Below, piece after piece: positions 44,301 through 53,021 of a stretch of 64,000 nt of DNA (the first letter of the stretch is position 1; each line of letters begins with the position of its first letter). The translations under genes were made by a program, and so were the position numbers. Under the pieces are notes generated by a model that did not search any database, was not told where the DNA came from, and was given only the letters and a program-made list of their open reading frames with translations. Source of the DNA: Streptomyces spinoverrucosus (lineage in GTDB: Bacteria > Actinomycetota > Actinomycetes > Streptomycetales > Streptomycetaceae); the NCBI RefSeq assembly GCF_015712165.1, contig NZ_JADPZX010000001.1, positions 5,778,001 to 5,842,000 of the forward strand, written 5' to 3'.

Positions 44301-45854
44301 GACCGCAAGGTCTGGCTGCCCAGCGGCGGTTCGCTGGTGATCGACCGGACCGAGGCGATGGTCGTCATCGACGTCAACACCGGCAAGTTCACCGGCCAGG
44401 GCGGCAACCTGGAGGAGACGGTCACCAGGAACAACCTGGAGGCGGCCGAGGAGATCGTCCGTCAGCTGCGGCTGCGCGACCTCGGCGGCATCATCGTGAT
44501 CGACTTCATCGACATGGTGCTGGAGTCCAACCGGGACCTGGTGCTGCGGCGCCTGCTGGAGTGCCTGGGCCGGGACCGTACGAAGCACCAGGTCGCCGAG
44601 GTGACCTCGCTGGGCCTGGTCCAGATGACCCGCAAGCGGGTCGGGCAGGGCCTGTTGGAGTCGTTCTCCGAGACCTGCGTCCACTGCAACGGGCGCGGTG
44701 TCATCGTGCACCTGGACCACGCGGCCGCCGCCGGTGGCGGAGGCAAGCGCAAGAAGCGCGCGCGGGCCGGTGCCGAACAGCCGGAGCACACGCACGAGGC
44801 CGTGGCCGGCGAGCTCGTCGAGATCGGCGAGACCGCCGAGGAGGAGGCGGAGACCGAGACCGAGGTCGCGGCCGAGGTCGCCGAGCCGGTGGCGCTCCCC
44901 GCGCCGGAGTTCGCGCCGGACGAGGAGCTGTACAGCAGCGTCGCCGAGGCGGAGGCCGCGGCGTCGCGCGGGCGTTCGCGGCGTCGGGCGAGCCGTCGGG
45001 TCTCGGCTCCGGCGGGTGCGCCCGCGCCGAAGAGCGAGGCCGACGGGGCCGGCGTACCGGCGCCCACGGCGCAGGACGTGACGGCCGAGGAGGAGGCCGC
45101 GCGTCCGGTGCGCCTGGAGCCGGCCGCCGCGGCGCACGCCGAGCCCGTGGCCGTCGAGGACCCGGTGGTCGAGGCCCCGGCGCCCGCCGAGGAGGCCGCG
45201 CCCAAGGGCCGTACCCGCCGTCGGGCCACCCGCAAGGTGAGCGCACCGGCCGGTTCACCGGCGTCGGCGGAGGCGGCGGTGGTGACGGTCGCCGAGACCG
45301 CGCCGGCCGAGACCGCGCCGGCCGTGGCCGCGACGCCGGAGGTGCCCGAGGTCGCGGAGACGCCGGTCGCCGCGCGGCCGGAGCAGGCCGAGGCGCCCGC
45401 CGAGGCCGCCGCCCCGGCCCGTCCGCGCCGCCGTGCGGTCCGCAAGGCCACCGCGCCGACCGCGTCCGAGGAGACGGCCGTCGTGGTCGTGCCGTCGGCG
45501 GAGTCGGCGGAGACGCAGGCGCCGGTCGCCGAGCAGGCCGCCCACGAGGCCGAGCAGGCTCTCGTGGAGGCCAGGGAAGCCGCCGCCGAGGCCGTCGTCG
45601 AGGCCGAGGGCGACGAGTCCGCCCCGGCCAGGAAGACGGCCCGCAAGACGGCCAAGAAGGCCACGGCGAAGAAGGCCGCCACCAAGAAGACCGCGGCCAA
45701 GAAGACGGCCGCGAAGAAGGCGACGGCCAAGAAGGCGGCGAAGTCCACCGCCACCAAGACGGCCGCCGCCAAGGCGACCAAGGCGACGGCGAAGAAGACC
45801 GCGGCCGCCGAGCAGTCCCAGCCGACCGTCTCGGTCTCGACCGACGAAGGCTGA
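41394..45854 (+). CDS. rne: Ribonuclease E/G, large actinobacterial form
   Basis: 1486 residues. The catalytic core (about 690-1120) has an S1 domain (NVYLGKVQNVLPSMEAAFIDIGKGRNAVLY), the DNase-I-like active residues Asp993 (VIDVNTGKF) and Asp1037 (VIDFIDM), and a zinc-link CVHC at 1095-1098. The core sits between long acidic/Ala-Pro arms carrying about nine Arg-rich units (RTRRRxTRRxSAPAG type), six before and three after the core. The last 60 residues are Lys/Ala repeats. It makes endonucleolytic cuts in mRNA and rRNA and in Streptomyces binds PNPase through its arms. ATG 41394 follows GACGGGAGAAACG. A hairpin terminator follows. Confidence 0.95.
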   Translation: MLEPIEPTEGSELNTPSDTLPPRRRRRAASRPAGPPATTSETPTETVAPAIPAADAADLASGDLPAAEAADLAATDLSSAAAEEAGEVDEAVEASEISETEELSGTEEAEEAEEAEEAVEKPEALEEPAPVARTRRRVTRRVSTPAGSAESVEAAETVVPVAAQVAPEPVDDSAVAHVVDEPAPPRRRRATRRASAPSGSPTSAAPAESAAPVVPAAVNVSAEAPATEPQAEAAPVEEAAPVARTRRRATRRASAPAGAPAATEAAQPEIAQPEAAVEAPAAESEVAVAVPAAEPQVEAAAAEETEEAAPRRARRRATRRVSAPAETTESAAGEAVEAAGEQADEAAAPRRTRRRRGAAEAPAEPAVAEATRAEEPAVTEPAEAARPAVTEETPEPAEAAGDQGGATRRTRRRVVRKAATGFAAPAQTEGAEAEAPRPPARPAVAVFQPPVFTEPRFQTPERAAAEAAAEAVEEAPEAEEFPEEPTGSRRRRRRRGAGAVEEAEAQAVETAGDEEAEEAEEAEEAAEPVVEDEEGEETGSRRRRRRGGRRRRRGESGDFAEGDTEELAAEQAEQDAEDTAEQVEEDAEEDAEEDERAAESGGSSTSSRRRRRRRRRAGDSGTDAEPSADDPERTVVKVREPRPPREKGAEPSDEVQSIKGSTRLEAKKQRRREGREQGRRRVPIITEAEFLARREAVERVMVVRQNGDRTQIGVLEDNVLVEHYVNKEQSTSYVGNVYLGKVQNVLPSMEAAFIDIGKGRNAVLYAGEVNFEALGMANGPRRIESALKSGQSVLVQVTKDPIGHKGARLTSQVSLPGRYLVYVPEGSMTGISRKLPDTERARLKTILKKIVPEDAGVIVRTAAEGASEDELRRDVERLQAQWEDIQKKAKSGNAPTLLYGEPDMTVRVVRDIFNEDFSKVIVSGPDAWETIHGYVAHVAPDLAGRLQKWTSEVDVFATYRIDEQLAKALDRKVWLPSGGSLVIDRTEAMVVIDVNTGKFTGQGGNLEETVTRNNLEAAEEIVRQLRLRDLGGIIVIDFIDMVLESNRDLVLRRLLECLGRDRTKHQVAEVTSLGLVQMTRKRVGQGLLESFSETCVHCNGRGVIVHLDHAAAAGGGGKRKKRARAGAEQPEHTHEAVAGELVEIGETAEEEAETETEVAAEVAEPVALPAPEFAPDEELYSSVAEAEAAASRGRSRRRASRRVSAPAGAPAPKSEADGAGVPAPTAQDVTAEEEAARPVRLEPAAAAHAEPVAVEDPVVEAPAPAEEAAPKGRTRRRATRKVSAPAGSPASAEAAVVTVAETAPAETAPAVAATPEVPEVAETPVAARPEQAEAPAEAAAPARPRRRAVRKATAPTASEETAVVVVPSAESAETQAPVAEQAAHEAEQALVEAREAAAEAVVEAEGDESAPARKTARKTAKKATAKKAATKKTAAKKTAAKKATAKKAAKSTATKTAAAKATKATAKKTAAAEQSQPTVSVSTDEG

Positions 45855-45867
45855 CGCCACAGGTGAC

Positions 45868-45897
45868 GGTGTGCGGCCGGGTGACCGGCCGCACACC
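45868..45897 (+). terminator. Terminator of rne
   Basis: GGTGTGCGGCCGG pairs with CCGGCCGCACACC around GTGA; a 13-bp perfect stem. Confidence 0.85.
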
Positions 45898-45916
45898 GCC
45901 CACCACGGGGCCCGGT

Positions 45917-45946
45917 TTGACCCTCTCGGCCACCGCCCCGTAACCT
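45917..45946 (+). promoter_or_regulatory. Vegetative-type promoter of rplU-rpmA
   Basis: TTGACC (45917-45922) and TAACCT (45941-45946) are separated by 18 bases. The start of transcription would be near 45953, leaving a leader of about 125 bases that begins with an inverted repeat (GGCGTGT 45955-45961 / ACACGCC 45969-45975). Confidence 0.65.
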
Positions 45947-46078
45947 TGACCGTCGGCGTGTCCACTGAACACGCCACATCCCCGTAAACCTCTTCCTCCC
46001 GGGCCACCGGGAGAGGCCGTCTGTCCCAGGGCGGCTGGCCTGCGGGGGTGCCGTTCTCCGAGCGAAAGAGAGATCCGC

Positions 46079-46399
46079 GTGTACGCCATCGTGCGCAGCG
46101 GTGGTCGTCAGCACAAGGTTGCTGTCGGCGACATCGTTGAGGTTGACAAGATTTCCACTGCCAAGGTTGGCGACACGGTCGAGCTCTCGACCCTGCTCGT
46201 TGTCGACGGCGACGCTGTGACCAGCGACCCGTGGGTGCTGGCCGGCATCAAGGTCCAGGCCGAGGTCGTGGACCACCACAAGGGCCAGAAGATCGACATT
46301 CTGCGCTACAAGAACAAGACCGGCTACCGCCGTCGTCAGGGCCACCGCCAGCAGTACACGGCGATCAAGGTCACTGAGATCCCCGCGGCTGCGAAGTAA
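46079..46399 (+). CDS. rplU: 50S ribosomal protein L21
   Basis: 106 residues, normal length: [25 protein letters not shown] at the N-terminus and [24 protein letters not shown] at the C-terminus are invariant L21 features. It binds 23S rRNA in the large subunit. GTG 46079 follows GAAAGAGAGATCC. rpmA follows 14 bases later in the same unit. The sequence around the start is less GC-rich than its neighbours, as is common for highly expressed genes. Confidence 0.98.
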   Translation: MYAIVRSGGRQHKVAVGDIVEVDKISTAKVGDTVELSTLLVVDGDAVTSDPWVLAGIKVQAEVVDHHKGQKIDILRYKNKTGYRRRQGHRQQYTAIKVTEIPAAAK

Positions 46400-46413
46400 G
46401 GGACTGAGGAGAG

Positions 46414-46668
46414 ATGGCACACAAGAAGGGCGCATCGTCCACCCGTAACGGTCGTGACTCCAACGCTCAGCGCCTCGGCGTGAAGCGCTTCGGCGGTCAG
46501 GTCGTCAGCGCGGGCGAGATCCTGGTCCGTCAGCGTGGCACCCACTTCCACCCGGGTGCGGGCGTCGGCCGTGGCGGCGACGACACGCTGTTCGCGCTGC
46601 AGGCCGGTTCGGTGCAGTTCGGCACCCACCGTGGCCGCAAGGTCGTGAACATCGTTCCGGTCGCCTGA
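46414..46668 (+). CDS. rpmA: 50S ribosomal protein L27
   Basis: 84 residues beginning [29 protein letters not shown], the conserved L27 N-terminus that reaches the peptidyl transferase centre. It lacks the cleavable N-terminal extension found in Firmicutes L27. ATG 46414 follows GAGGAGAG. Co-transcribed with rplU. Confidence 0.98.
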   Translation: MAHKKGASSTRNGRDSNAQRLGVKRFGGQVVSAGEILVRQRGTHFHPGAGVGRGGDDTLFALQAGSVQFGTHRGRKVVNIVPVA

Positions 46669-46683
46669 TCGGAAGCTTTCGCG

Positions 46684-46722
46684 AGGCGGGCCTCACTTCC
46701 CTTCGGGGAAGCGGGTCCGCCT
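46684..46722 (+). terminator. Terminator after rpmA
   Basis: CTTCCC-TTCG-GGGAAG tetraloop hairpin extended by AGGCGG/CCGCCT and followed by TTT. Confidence 0.75.
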
Positions 46723-46773
46723 TTCGCGTGTTGTACAAGAGACATTCCCGTACGTAACTGGAGGCACCGCACC

Positions 46774-48210
46774 ATGACCACCTTCGTGGACCGCGTCGAA
46801 CTGCATGTCGCCGCGGGTAACGGAGGCCACGGCTGTGCCTCCGTCCACCGTGAGAAGTTCAAGCCGCTCGGCGGGCCGGACGGCGGCAACGGCGGCCGCG
46901 GCGGCGACGTCATCCTCACCGTCGACCAGTCGATCACCACGCTGCTCGACTACCACCACTCCCCGCACCGCAAGGCCACCAACGGAAAGCCCGGCGAGGG
47001 CGGCAACCGCTCCGGCAAGGACGGCCAGGACCTGGTGCTGCCGGTGCCGGACGGCACCGTCGTGCTGGACAAGGCGGGCAACGTCCTCGCCGACCTGGTC
47101 GGCCACGGCACCTCGTACGTCGCCGCACAGGGTGGCCGGGGCGGGCTCGGCAACGCCGCGTTGGCCTCCGCCCGCCGCAAGGCGCCCGGTTTCGCGCTGC
47201 TCGGTGAGCCGGGCGATCTGCAGGACGTCGTCCTGGAGCTCAAGACCGTCGCCGACGTGGCGCTCGTGGGGTACCCGAGCGCCGGCAAGTCGTCGCTGAT
47301 CTCCGTGCTCAGCGCCGCCAAGCCGAAGATCGCCGACTACCCCTTCACCACGCTCGTGCCGAACCTCGGTGTCGTCACCGCCGGTTCGACCGTGTACACC
47401 ATCGCGGACGTGCCCGGGCTGATCCCGGGCGCCAGCCAGGGCAGGGGACTGGGCCTGGAGTTCCTGCGGCACGTGGAGCGGTGCAGTGTGCTGGTGCACG
47501 TGCTGGACACCGCGACGCTGGAGTCCGACCGCGACCCCGTCTCCGACCTGGACGTCATCGAGGCGGAGCTGCGCGAGTACGGCGGGCTCGACAACCGGCC
47601 GCGGATCGTCGTCCTGAACAAGATCGACGTACCGGACGGCCAGGACCTCGCCGAGATGGTGCGGCCGGATCTGGAGGCGCGGGGCTACCGCGTGTTCGAG
47701 GTGTCGGCGGTGGCGCGGACCGGGCTGAAGGAGCTGTCCTTCGCACTGGCCGAGCTGGTCGCGCAGGCGCGGGCCGCCCGGCCGAAGGAGGAGTCGACAC
47801 GGATCGTCATCCGGCCCAAGGCCGTGGACGACGCGGGCTTCACCGTCGTACGCGAGGACGACGGCCTGTTCCGGGTGCGCGGTGAGAAGCCGGAGCGCTG
47901 GGTGCGGCAGACCGACTTCAACAACGACGAGGCGGTCGGCTATCTCGCCGACCGGCTGAACCGGCTCGGCGTGGAGGAGGAGCTGGTCAAGGCCGGCGCC
48001 CGGGCCGGGGACGGCGTGGCCATCGGGCCCGAGGAGAACGCCGTGGTGTTCGACTGGGAGCCGACCCTCATGGCCGGTGCGGAGATGCTGGGCCGCCGTG
48101 GCGAGGACCACCGCTTGGAGGGGCAGCGGCCCGCGGTGCAGCGTCGCCGGGACCGGGAGGCGGAACGGGACGAGCTGGAGCGGGAATTCGACGACTTCGA
48201 GCCGTTCTAG
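46774..48210 (+). CDS. obg: Obg-family GTPase (CgtA)
   Basis: 478 residues. The glycine-rich Obg fold (about 1-158, [25 protein letters not shown]) is followed by the G domain with P-loop [10 protein letters not shown] (about 166-175), switch [19 protein letters not shown] and NKID, and a C-terminal OCT domain (about 350-435). It acts in 50S assembly and stress/sporulation control; obg was linked to aerial-mycelium onset in Streptomyces. ATG 46774 follows CTGGAGGCACC. It lies behind the rpmA terminator and so needs its own promoter (TTGTAC at 46731 is a possible -35). Confidence 0.97.
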   Translation: MTTFVDRVELHVAAGNGGHGCASVHREKFKPLGGPDGGNGGRGGDVILTVDQSITTLLDYHHSPHRKATNGKPGEGGNRSGKDGQDLVLPVPDGTVVLDKAGNVLADLVGHGTSYVAAQGGRGGLGNAALASARRKAPGFALLGEPGDLQDVVLELKTVADVALVGYPSAGKSSLISVLSAAKPKIADYPFTTLVPNLGVVTAGSTVYTIADVPGLIPGASQGRGLGLEFLRHVERCSVLVHVLDTATLESDRDPVSDLDVIEAELREYGGLDNRPRIVVLNKIDVPDGQDLAEMVRPDLEARGYRVFEVSAVARTGLKELSFALAELVAQARAARPKEESTRIVIRPKAVDDAGFTVVREDDGLFRVRGEKPERWVRQTDFNNDEAVGYLADRLNRLGVEEELVKAGARAGDGVAIGPEENAVVFDWEPTLMAGAEMLGRRGEDHRLEGQRPAVQRRRDREAERDELEREFDDFEPF

Positions 48211-48242
48211 ACGCCCGGGTTTCGCCTGCTGATTGACTGTCA

Positions 48243-48285
48243 GACCCGTTGCGGCAAGGGAATGTCCACCCTGCCGTGACGGGTC
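48243..48285 (+). terminator. Terminator of obg
   Basis: GACCCGT ... CGGCA.GGG pairs with CCCTGCCG ... ACGGGTC around an 8-base loop, then TTCCCTT. Confidence 0.75.
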
Positions 48286-48399
48286 TTCCCTTGTCCTCCT
48301 GGTTGTCATGCACGCGCATCCCTGCGTTCAGCGGACGGACCGCCCGGGCGCGTGAGCATCCCCTTGTCCATGTGGCCAGCGAGGCAAGGGAGTTCGCCG

Positions 48400-49950
48400 A
48401 TGACCGGAGCCGTTTCGCCCGACCGACGCCGCTTTCTGACCGCGGGAGCCGCGGTGGTCGGCGCCGCCGCCTCCGCCCAGCTGTGGCTGCCGTCCGCCGC
48501 CCGCGCCGGCGAAACGCCACTGCCCGACGGGGTGTTCAGCCTCGGCGTGGCCTCCGGCGACCCGCTGCCCGACGGCGTCGTGCTGTGGACCCGGCTCGCC
48601 CCCGACCCGCTGAACGGCGGCGGCATGCCCGACCGGCCGGTGCCGGTGGAGTGGGAGATCGGCACCGACGAGCGGCTCGGCAAGCCCCTGCGGCGCGGTG
48701 TCGCCCAGGCCCGGCCCGAGTACGGGCACAGCGTTCACGTGGATGTACGAGGACTGCGCCCGGGCCGCGAGTACTGGTACCGCTTCCGCGCCGGCGGCAG
48801 GCTCTCGCCCGTCGGCCGCACCCGCACCGCCCCCCACCGCCTCAGCTCCGGCGGCACCCTGCGCGTCGCGCTCGCGTCCTGCCAGAACTGGCAGCACGGC
48901 TACTTCACGCCGTACGCCGACACGCGGGCCCAGGATCCCGACGTCGTCCTCTTCGTCGGCGACTACATCTACGAGTCCACGCCCTCGGCGACCGCGCTGC
49001 GCCGGCACGAGGGGACCGGTGAGCCGTACACCCTCACCCAGTACCGCAACCGGTACGCGCAGTACCGCACCGACCCGGACCTCAAGGCGATGCACGCGGC
49101 CGCCCCCTGGGTGGTCACCTTCGACGACCACGAGGTCGACAACGACTTCGCCGGCGAGGTCCCGCAGGACCCCGACAAGCAGTCGCACGACGCGTTCGTG
49201 GCCCGGCTGACCGCCGCCTACCAGGCGTACTACGAGCACATGCCGGTCCGGGCGAGCGCGATCCCTACGGGCGCGCACATCCGGATGTACCGCCGCCTGG
49301 AGTTCGGCCGCCTCGCCCGCCTCAACGTGCTGGACACCCGGCAGTACCGCGGCGACCAGGCCACCAGCCAGGCCGGTGCGCAGAACCCGGGGCTCACCAT
49401 GCTCGGCGCACGGCAGAAGCAGTGGCTGCTCGACGGGCTACAGGACTCGCCCGCCCGCTGGAACCTGGTCGCCTCGCAGATCATGATGGCCGAGACCGAT
49501 CTGCTGGTCGGCGCGGGCAAGCAGTGGTTCTACGACGCCTGGGACGGCTACCAGGCCGAACGCAACCGGTTCCTCGAGGAGTTCAAGCAGGTCGACAACC
49601 CGGTCGTGCTCACCGGCGACCGGCACCTGACGATGGTCACCGACCTCAAGGAGGACTTCGCCGACCCCGACTCCGACGTCGTCGGCGCCGAGTTCGTCGG
49701 TACGTCCATCTCCAGCAACGGCGACCAGGACCAGGCCGCCTTCCGCAAGGAGTGGGACCCGCGCATGCCGGACAATCCGCACTGGAAGCTGCTCGACGCC
49801 CACCGCGGCTACCACCTGTTCGACATCCGCCGGGACGGCATCGACGCGCAGGTGAGGATCGTCGACACCGTGCGTACGCCGCAGGCGACGCCGAGCACGC
49901 TGGCGCGGCTGCGGGTGGACGCGGGGCGCCCGGGGGTACGGGTGGTCTGA
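48400..49950 (+). CDS. phoD: Tat-exported PhoD-type alkaline phosphatase/phosphodiesterase
   Basis: 516 residues. The N-terminus carries a twin-arginine signal (DRRRFLTAG, residues 8-16) and a hydrophobic stretch ending ARA-G near residue 36. The PhoD metallophosphatase pattern follows: LASCQNWQHGYFTPYADTRAQDPDVVLFVGDYIYES, FDDHEVDNDFAGEVPQD and VVLTGDRHLTMVTDL. The enzyme cleaves phosphomono- or diesters, including teichoic-acid-like polymers, outside the cell. ATG 48400 was chosen for AAGGGAG eight bases upstream. It lies upstream of wall-polymer genes but is closed by its own terminator. No PHO box was recognised. Confidence 0.93.
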   Translation: MTGAVSPDRRRFLTAGAAVVGAAASAQLWLPSAARAGETPLPDGVFSLGVASGDPLPDGVVLWTRLAPDPLNGGGMPDRPVPVEWEIGTDERLGKPLRRGVAQARPEYGHSVHVDVRGLRPGREYWYRFRAGGRLSPVGRTRTAPHRLSSGGTLRVALASCQNWQHGYFTPYADTRAQDPDVVLFVGDYIYESTPSATALRRHEGTGEPYTLTQYRNRYAQYRTDPDLKAMHAAAPWVVTFDDHEVDNDFAGEVPQDPDKQSHDAFVARLTAAYQAYYEHMPVRASAIPTGAHIRMYRRLEFGRLARLNVLDTRQYRGDQATSQAGAQNPGLTMLGARQKQWLLDGLQDSPARWNLVASQIMMAETDLLVGAGKQWFYDAWDGYQAERNRFLEEFKQVDNPVVLTGDRHLTMVTDLKEDFADPDSDVVGAEFVGTSISSNGDQDQAAFRKEWDPRMPDNPHWKLLDAHRGYHLFDIRRDGIDAQVRIVDTVRTPQATPSTLARLRVDAGRPGVRVV

Positions 49951-49965
49951 CCCGCCCGGCTCTGT

Positions 49966-50002
49966 GAAGGTCCCTGGCGCTCATCGGAGTCCCAGGGCCT
50001 TC
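49966..50002 (+). terminator. Terminator of phoD
   Basis: GAAGG(T)CCCTGG pairs with CCAGGGCCTTC around a 14-base loop. Confidence 0.65.
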
Positions 50003-50042
50003 TCACGTCTGTCTCAGGCAAGCCGTTTACCGTCCGTTCACC

Positions 50043-51248
50043 ATGGAGACGGAACGCCAGAGACTCGCCCAGCCCGCCGCTGAACCGGCCACCGCGGCCC
50101 GGCCCATCGCCGCACTCCCTCCAGGCACCCGCCTGCTGCACATAGGCCCGCACAAAACCGGCACCACGGCCATTCAGGGCGCCCTCTTCGCCGCCAAGGA
50201 CCGGCTGCCCGCGTTCGGCGTCGCCTTCCCCGCGCACACCCGGCACCCCATGGAGGCCGCCCTCGCCGCCTGCGCCCGGCCGGCGATGATCGGCGACACC
50301 GTGCCCACCGACCGGCACTGGACCCGCCTGCTCGACCAGGTCGCCGCCACCGGCACCCGCACCTCGGTCGTCAGCAGCGAGTTCTTCGCCGACGCCGCCG
50401 ACGACGCCACCATCGCAACGATCGTCGACCAGCTCGGCGGCGACCGTGTGCACGTCCTGGTCACCCTGCGCCCGCTGACGAAGATCATGCCGTCGCAGTG
50501 GCAGCAGTACGTGCAGAACGGGCTGCGCATGGGCTACCCGGACTGGCTGGACCACATGCTGCGCAGGCCGCCGTACGAGAAGCCCAACCCCAGCTTCTGG
50601 CACCGGCACCGGCATGACCGGCTGGTGGAGCGGTGGGCTCGGGCGGTGGGGCCGGAGCGATTCACAGTCGTGATCGTGGACGACCGGGACCGGGACGGTC
50701 TGATGCGTACGTTCGAGACACTTCTCGGTCTTCCGGATAAGTTGCTGCAGCCTGTTCCGGATACGGCGAATCGTTCTCTTACCCTCGCCGAGACCGAAAT
50801 GCTCAGGAATCTCAACAGGGAATTCCGCGGCAATGGACTGCCCGACGAGCTGTATTCCAGGCTGGTCCGCAATGGCGCTGTGATGCATATGAAGAACGCG
50901 TGCCCTCCGTCTTCGCGGGATGTGAAGATCGGTACTCCGCAGTGGGCGCTGGAGGCGGCCGCCGCGATCGGCGCCGAGATGGCGGAGCGAATCGCGGAGA
51001 TGGGCGTGCGAGTGATCGGGGATACCGCACTTCTGTCCGCCGTGCCGGAGCCCGCCCCGCCTGGAAATGAGCCGTGGCTCGCGCCCGAAGTGGCCGCGCA
51101 GGCGCTCTACGGGGTGCTCGCGGCGGCCGCCGCGGCGCCTGTCCGGCACACGGCACCCGCCAAGTCCCGTACCGTTCACCAGACATCTTCCAAAGAATTG
51201 GTCAAGGCTCTCGGTCATCGCTGCCTGAAACGGCTGCGGCGGCGCTGA
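50043..51248 (+). CDS. Sulfotransferase-like protein
   Basis: 401 residues. LLHIGPHKTGTTAIQ (31-45) is the PAPS-binding loop pattern of sulfotransferases. VLVTLRPLTKIMPSQWQQYVQNGL contains the RP..S.Q element expected of the 3'-phosphate site. No signal peptide, so it is cytosolic. The acceptor is unknown; next to CDP-polyol and polyol-phosphate transferase genes, a wall-polymer or glycolipid precursor is a reasonable guess. The 3' half (from about 50,700) has noticeably lower GC and more A/T-ending codons than its neighbours, hinting at a different history. The start ATG 50043 has no strong ribosome binding site. Confidence 0.78.
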   Translation: METERQRLAQPAAEPATAARPIAALPPGTRLLHIGPHKTGTTAIQGALFAAKDRLPAFGVAFPAHTRHPMEAALAACARPAMIGDTVPTDRHWTRLLDQVAATGTRTSVVSSEFFADAADDATIATIVDQLGGDRVHVLVTLRPLTKIMPSQWQQYVQNGLRMGYPDWLDHMLRRPPYEKPNPSFWHRHRHDRLVERWARAVGPERFTVVIVDDRDRDGLMRTFETLLGLPDKLLQPVPDTANRSLTLAETEMLRNLNREFRGNGLPDELYSRLVRNGAVMHMKNACPPSSRDVKIGTPQWALEAAAAIGAEMAERIAEMGVRVIGDTALLSAVPEPAPPGNEPWLAPEVAAQALYGVLAAAAAAPVRHTAPAKSRTVHQTSSKELVKALGHRCLKRLRRR

Positions 51249-51296
51249 GTTACTTGCACGGTACTTACGGGGAACTTACGCGTCACACCAAGGCCA

Positions 51297-51314
51297 TAAC
51301 TCCCTGTGGAGTTA
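51297..51314. promoter_or_regulatory. Perfect palindrome in the gap before the CDP-polyol gene
   Basis: TAACTCC-CTGT-GGAGTTA is a 7+7 inverted repeat in a locally AT-richer stretch. It could be an operator or a weak terminator of the sulfotransferase gene. Confidence 0.4.
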
Positions 51315-51366
51315 CTCACAACATTTCCACGGACGCCCACGGAACCTCTCGACGGGCCACCAGAAG

Positions 51367-51422
51367 TGCAAGGTGAACGACAGGTTGCGCCCATATATTG
51401 GCCGGCGGTCGCTCACCTTGCA
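51367..51422. promoter_or_regulatory. 15-bp inverted repeat spanning a TATATT promoter element
   Basis: TGCAAGGTGAACGAC (51367-51381) and GTCGCTCACCTTGCA (51408-51422) are inverted copies with one mismatch, separated by 26 bases containing CATATATTGG (TATATT 51394-51399). The arms could be paired repressor/activator half-sites around the -10, or a stem-loop at the start of the mRNA. Confidence 0.5.
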
Positions 51423-51482
51423 TCGGGGTAAGCGCAAGTGCGAGCCTTTGCAAGTTCCCAGTCGCCACAAGGTAGGTCATCT

Positions 51483-52982
51483 GTGTCACAGCACATAGCC
51501 AAGCCCCGTACCACCGCAGTGATCCTGGCCGGCGGTACCGGTCAGCGCGTGGGTCTGTCGATCCCGAAGCAGCTGCTGAAGATCGCCGGCAAGGCAGTCA
51601 TCGAGCACACCCTGACCACCTTCGAGAAGGCCGACTCGATCGACGACGTCATCGTGCTGATGGCGCCGGGTTATGTGCCCGACGTCGAAAAGATCGTCGC
51701 CAGGGCCGGGTTCAGGAAGGTCTCCCGGATCATCGAGGGCGGGTCCACGCGGAACGAGACGACCGAGCGCGCCATCGCGGCGCTGACCGAGAGCGCGGCC
51801 GAGGGCGAGGACCTCAACGTCCTGTTCCACGACGCCGTACGTCCGCTGCTGTCGCAGCGCGTCATCGACGACTGCGTCGCCGCGCTGGAGCGCTTCCAGG
51901 CCGTCGACGTCGCGATCCCGTCCGCGGACACCATCATCGTCACGCGCACGCACGGCGAGGACGGCGAGTTCATCACCGAGATCCCGGACCGCTCCCGGCT
52001 GCGCCGCGGCCAGACCCCGCAGGCCTTCAAGCTCTCGACGATCAAGCGGGCCTACGAGGTCGCGGCAGAGGACCCCAACTTCCAGGCCACGGACGACTGC
52101 ACGGTCGTCCTGCGCTATCTGCCGGACGTGCCGATCCACGTCGTCGCGGGTGACGAGTACAACATGAAGGTCACCCAGCCCGTGGACGTCTTCATCGCCG
52201 ACAAGCTGTTCCAGCTGGGCTCCACGGCCGCTCCGGAGCAGAACGTCGAGGACGCCTACCGCGAGCTGCTGACCGGCAGGACCGTGGTGGTCTTCGGCGG
52301 TTCGTACGGCATCGGCAAGGACATCGCCGAACTCGCCGAGTCCTACGGGGCGAACGTCCACGCCCTCGGCCGCTCCACCACCGGCACGCACGTGGAGAAC
52401 CCGGAGGAGGTCGACGACGCGCTGTCCAGGGCGTACGCCGAGAGCGGGCGGATCGACTACGTCGTCAACACCGCTGGTGTCCTGCGCATCGGCAGGCTGG
52501 CCGAGACCGACAACGCCACCATCGAGGAGGCGTTGAAGGTCAACTACCTCGCGCCGGTGCAGATCGCTCGTTCGGCGTACAAGTATCTGGCCGAGACCAA
52601 GGGGCAGTTGCTGCTGTACACCTCCAGCAGCTACACGCGCGGCCGCGCCGAGTACTCCCTCTACTCCTCGACCAAGGCCGCCATGGTGAACCTCACCCAG
52701 GCCCTGTCCGACGAGTGGGCCGCCGAAGGCATCCGCGTCAACTGCGTCAACCCCGAGCGCACCGCGACCCCGATGCGCACCAAGGCCTTCGGCCAGGAGC
52801 CCACGGACTCGCTGCTCTCCTCCGAGGCCGTGGCGCGCACCTCGCTCGACGTGCTGCTGTCCGAGCTGACCGGCCATGTCATCGACGTCCGCCAGCAGGA
52901 CCCGACGGCGGGCGCCACCAAGGCCTCCGGTTTTGAACAGGCGCTGGCCGGGGTCTTTGACCGTCAGGACGACGCGGCTTAG
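51483..52982 (+). CDS. Fused cytidylyltransferase/short-chain reductase, CDP-ribitol-forming type
   Basis: 499 residues from GTG 51483, which follows AAGGTAGG six bases upstream; an in-frame GTG at 51438 is the alternative. Residues about 8-235 form an IspD/TarI-type nucleotidyltransferase (AVILAGGTGQRVGLSIPKQLL, then HDAVRPLL and ATDDCTVV). Residues about 265-495 form an SDR with the Rossmann loop GGSYGIG (272-278) and catalytic Tyr394-x3-Lys398 (YSSTK). This fusion is known from Haemophilus Acs1/Bcs1, which reduces ribulose 5-phosphate and makes CDP-ribitol. By analogy it supplies CDP-polyol for the wall polymer made with the next gene. The exact polyol is not certain. Confidence 0.85.
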   Translation: MSQHIAKPRTTAVILAGGTGQRVGLSIPKQLLKIAGKAVIEHTLTTFEKADSIDDVIVLMAPGYVPDVEKIVARAGFRKVSRIIEGGSTRNETTERAIAALTESAAEGEDLNVLFHDAVRPLLSQRVIDDCVAALERFQAVDVAIPSADTIIVTRTHGEDGEFITEIPDRSRLRRGQTPQAFKLSTIKRAYEVAAEDPNFQATDDCTVVLRYLPDVPIHVVAGDEYNMKVTQPVDVFIADKLFQLGSTAAPEQNVEDAYRELLTGRTVVVFGGSYGIGKDIAELAESYGANVHALGRSTTGTHVENPEEVDDALSRAYAESGRIDYVVNTAGVLRIGRLAETDNATIEEALKVNYLAPVQIARSAYKYLAETKGQLLLYTSSSYTRGRAEYSLYSSTKAAMVNLTQALSDEWAAEGIRVNCVNPERTATPMRTKAFGQEPTDSLLSSEAVARTSLDVLLSELTGHVIDVRQQDPTAGATKASGFEQALAGVFDRQDDAA

Positions 52983-53021
52983 TCGACCGCCCCTCCCTAC
53001 CCCCCACAGAGCAGGTTCTTC

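Noticed and set aside
42000..45137. Long minus-strand open frame opposite rne
   Set aside because: Low-complexity Leu/Gly/Arg text produced by the complement of the rne repeats; no start signal.
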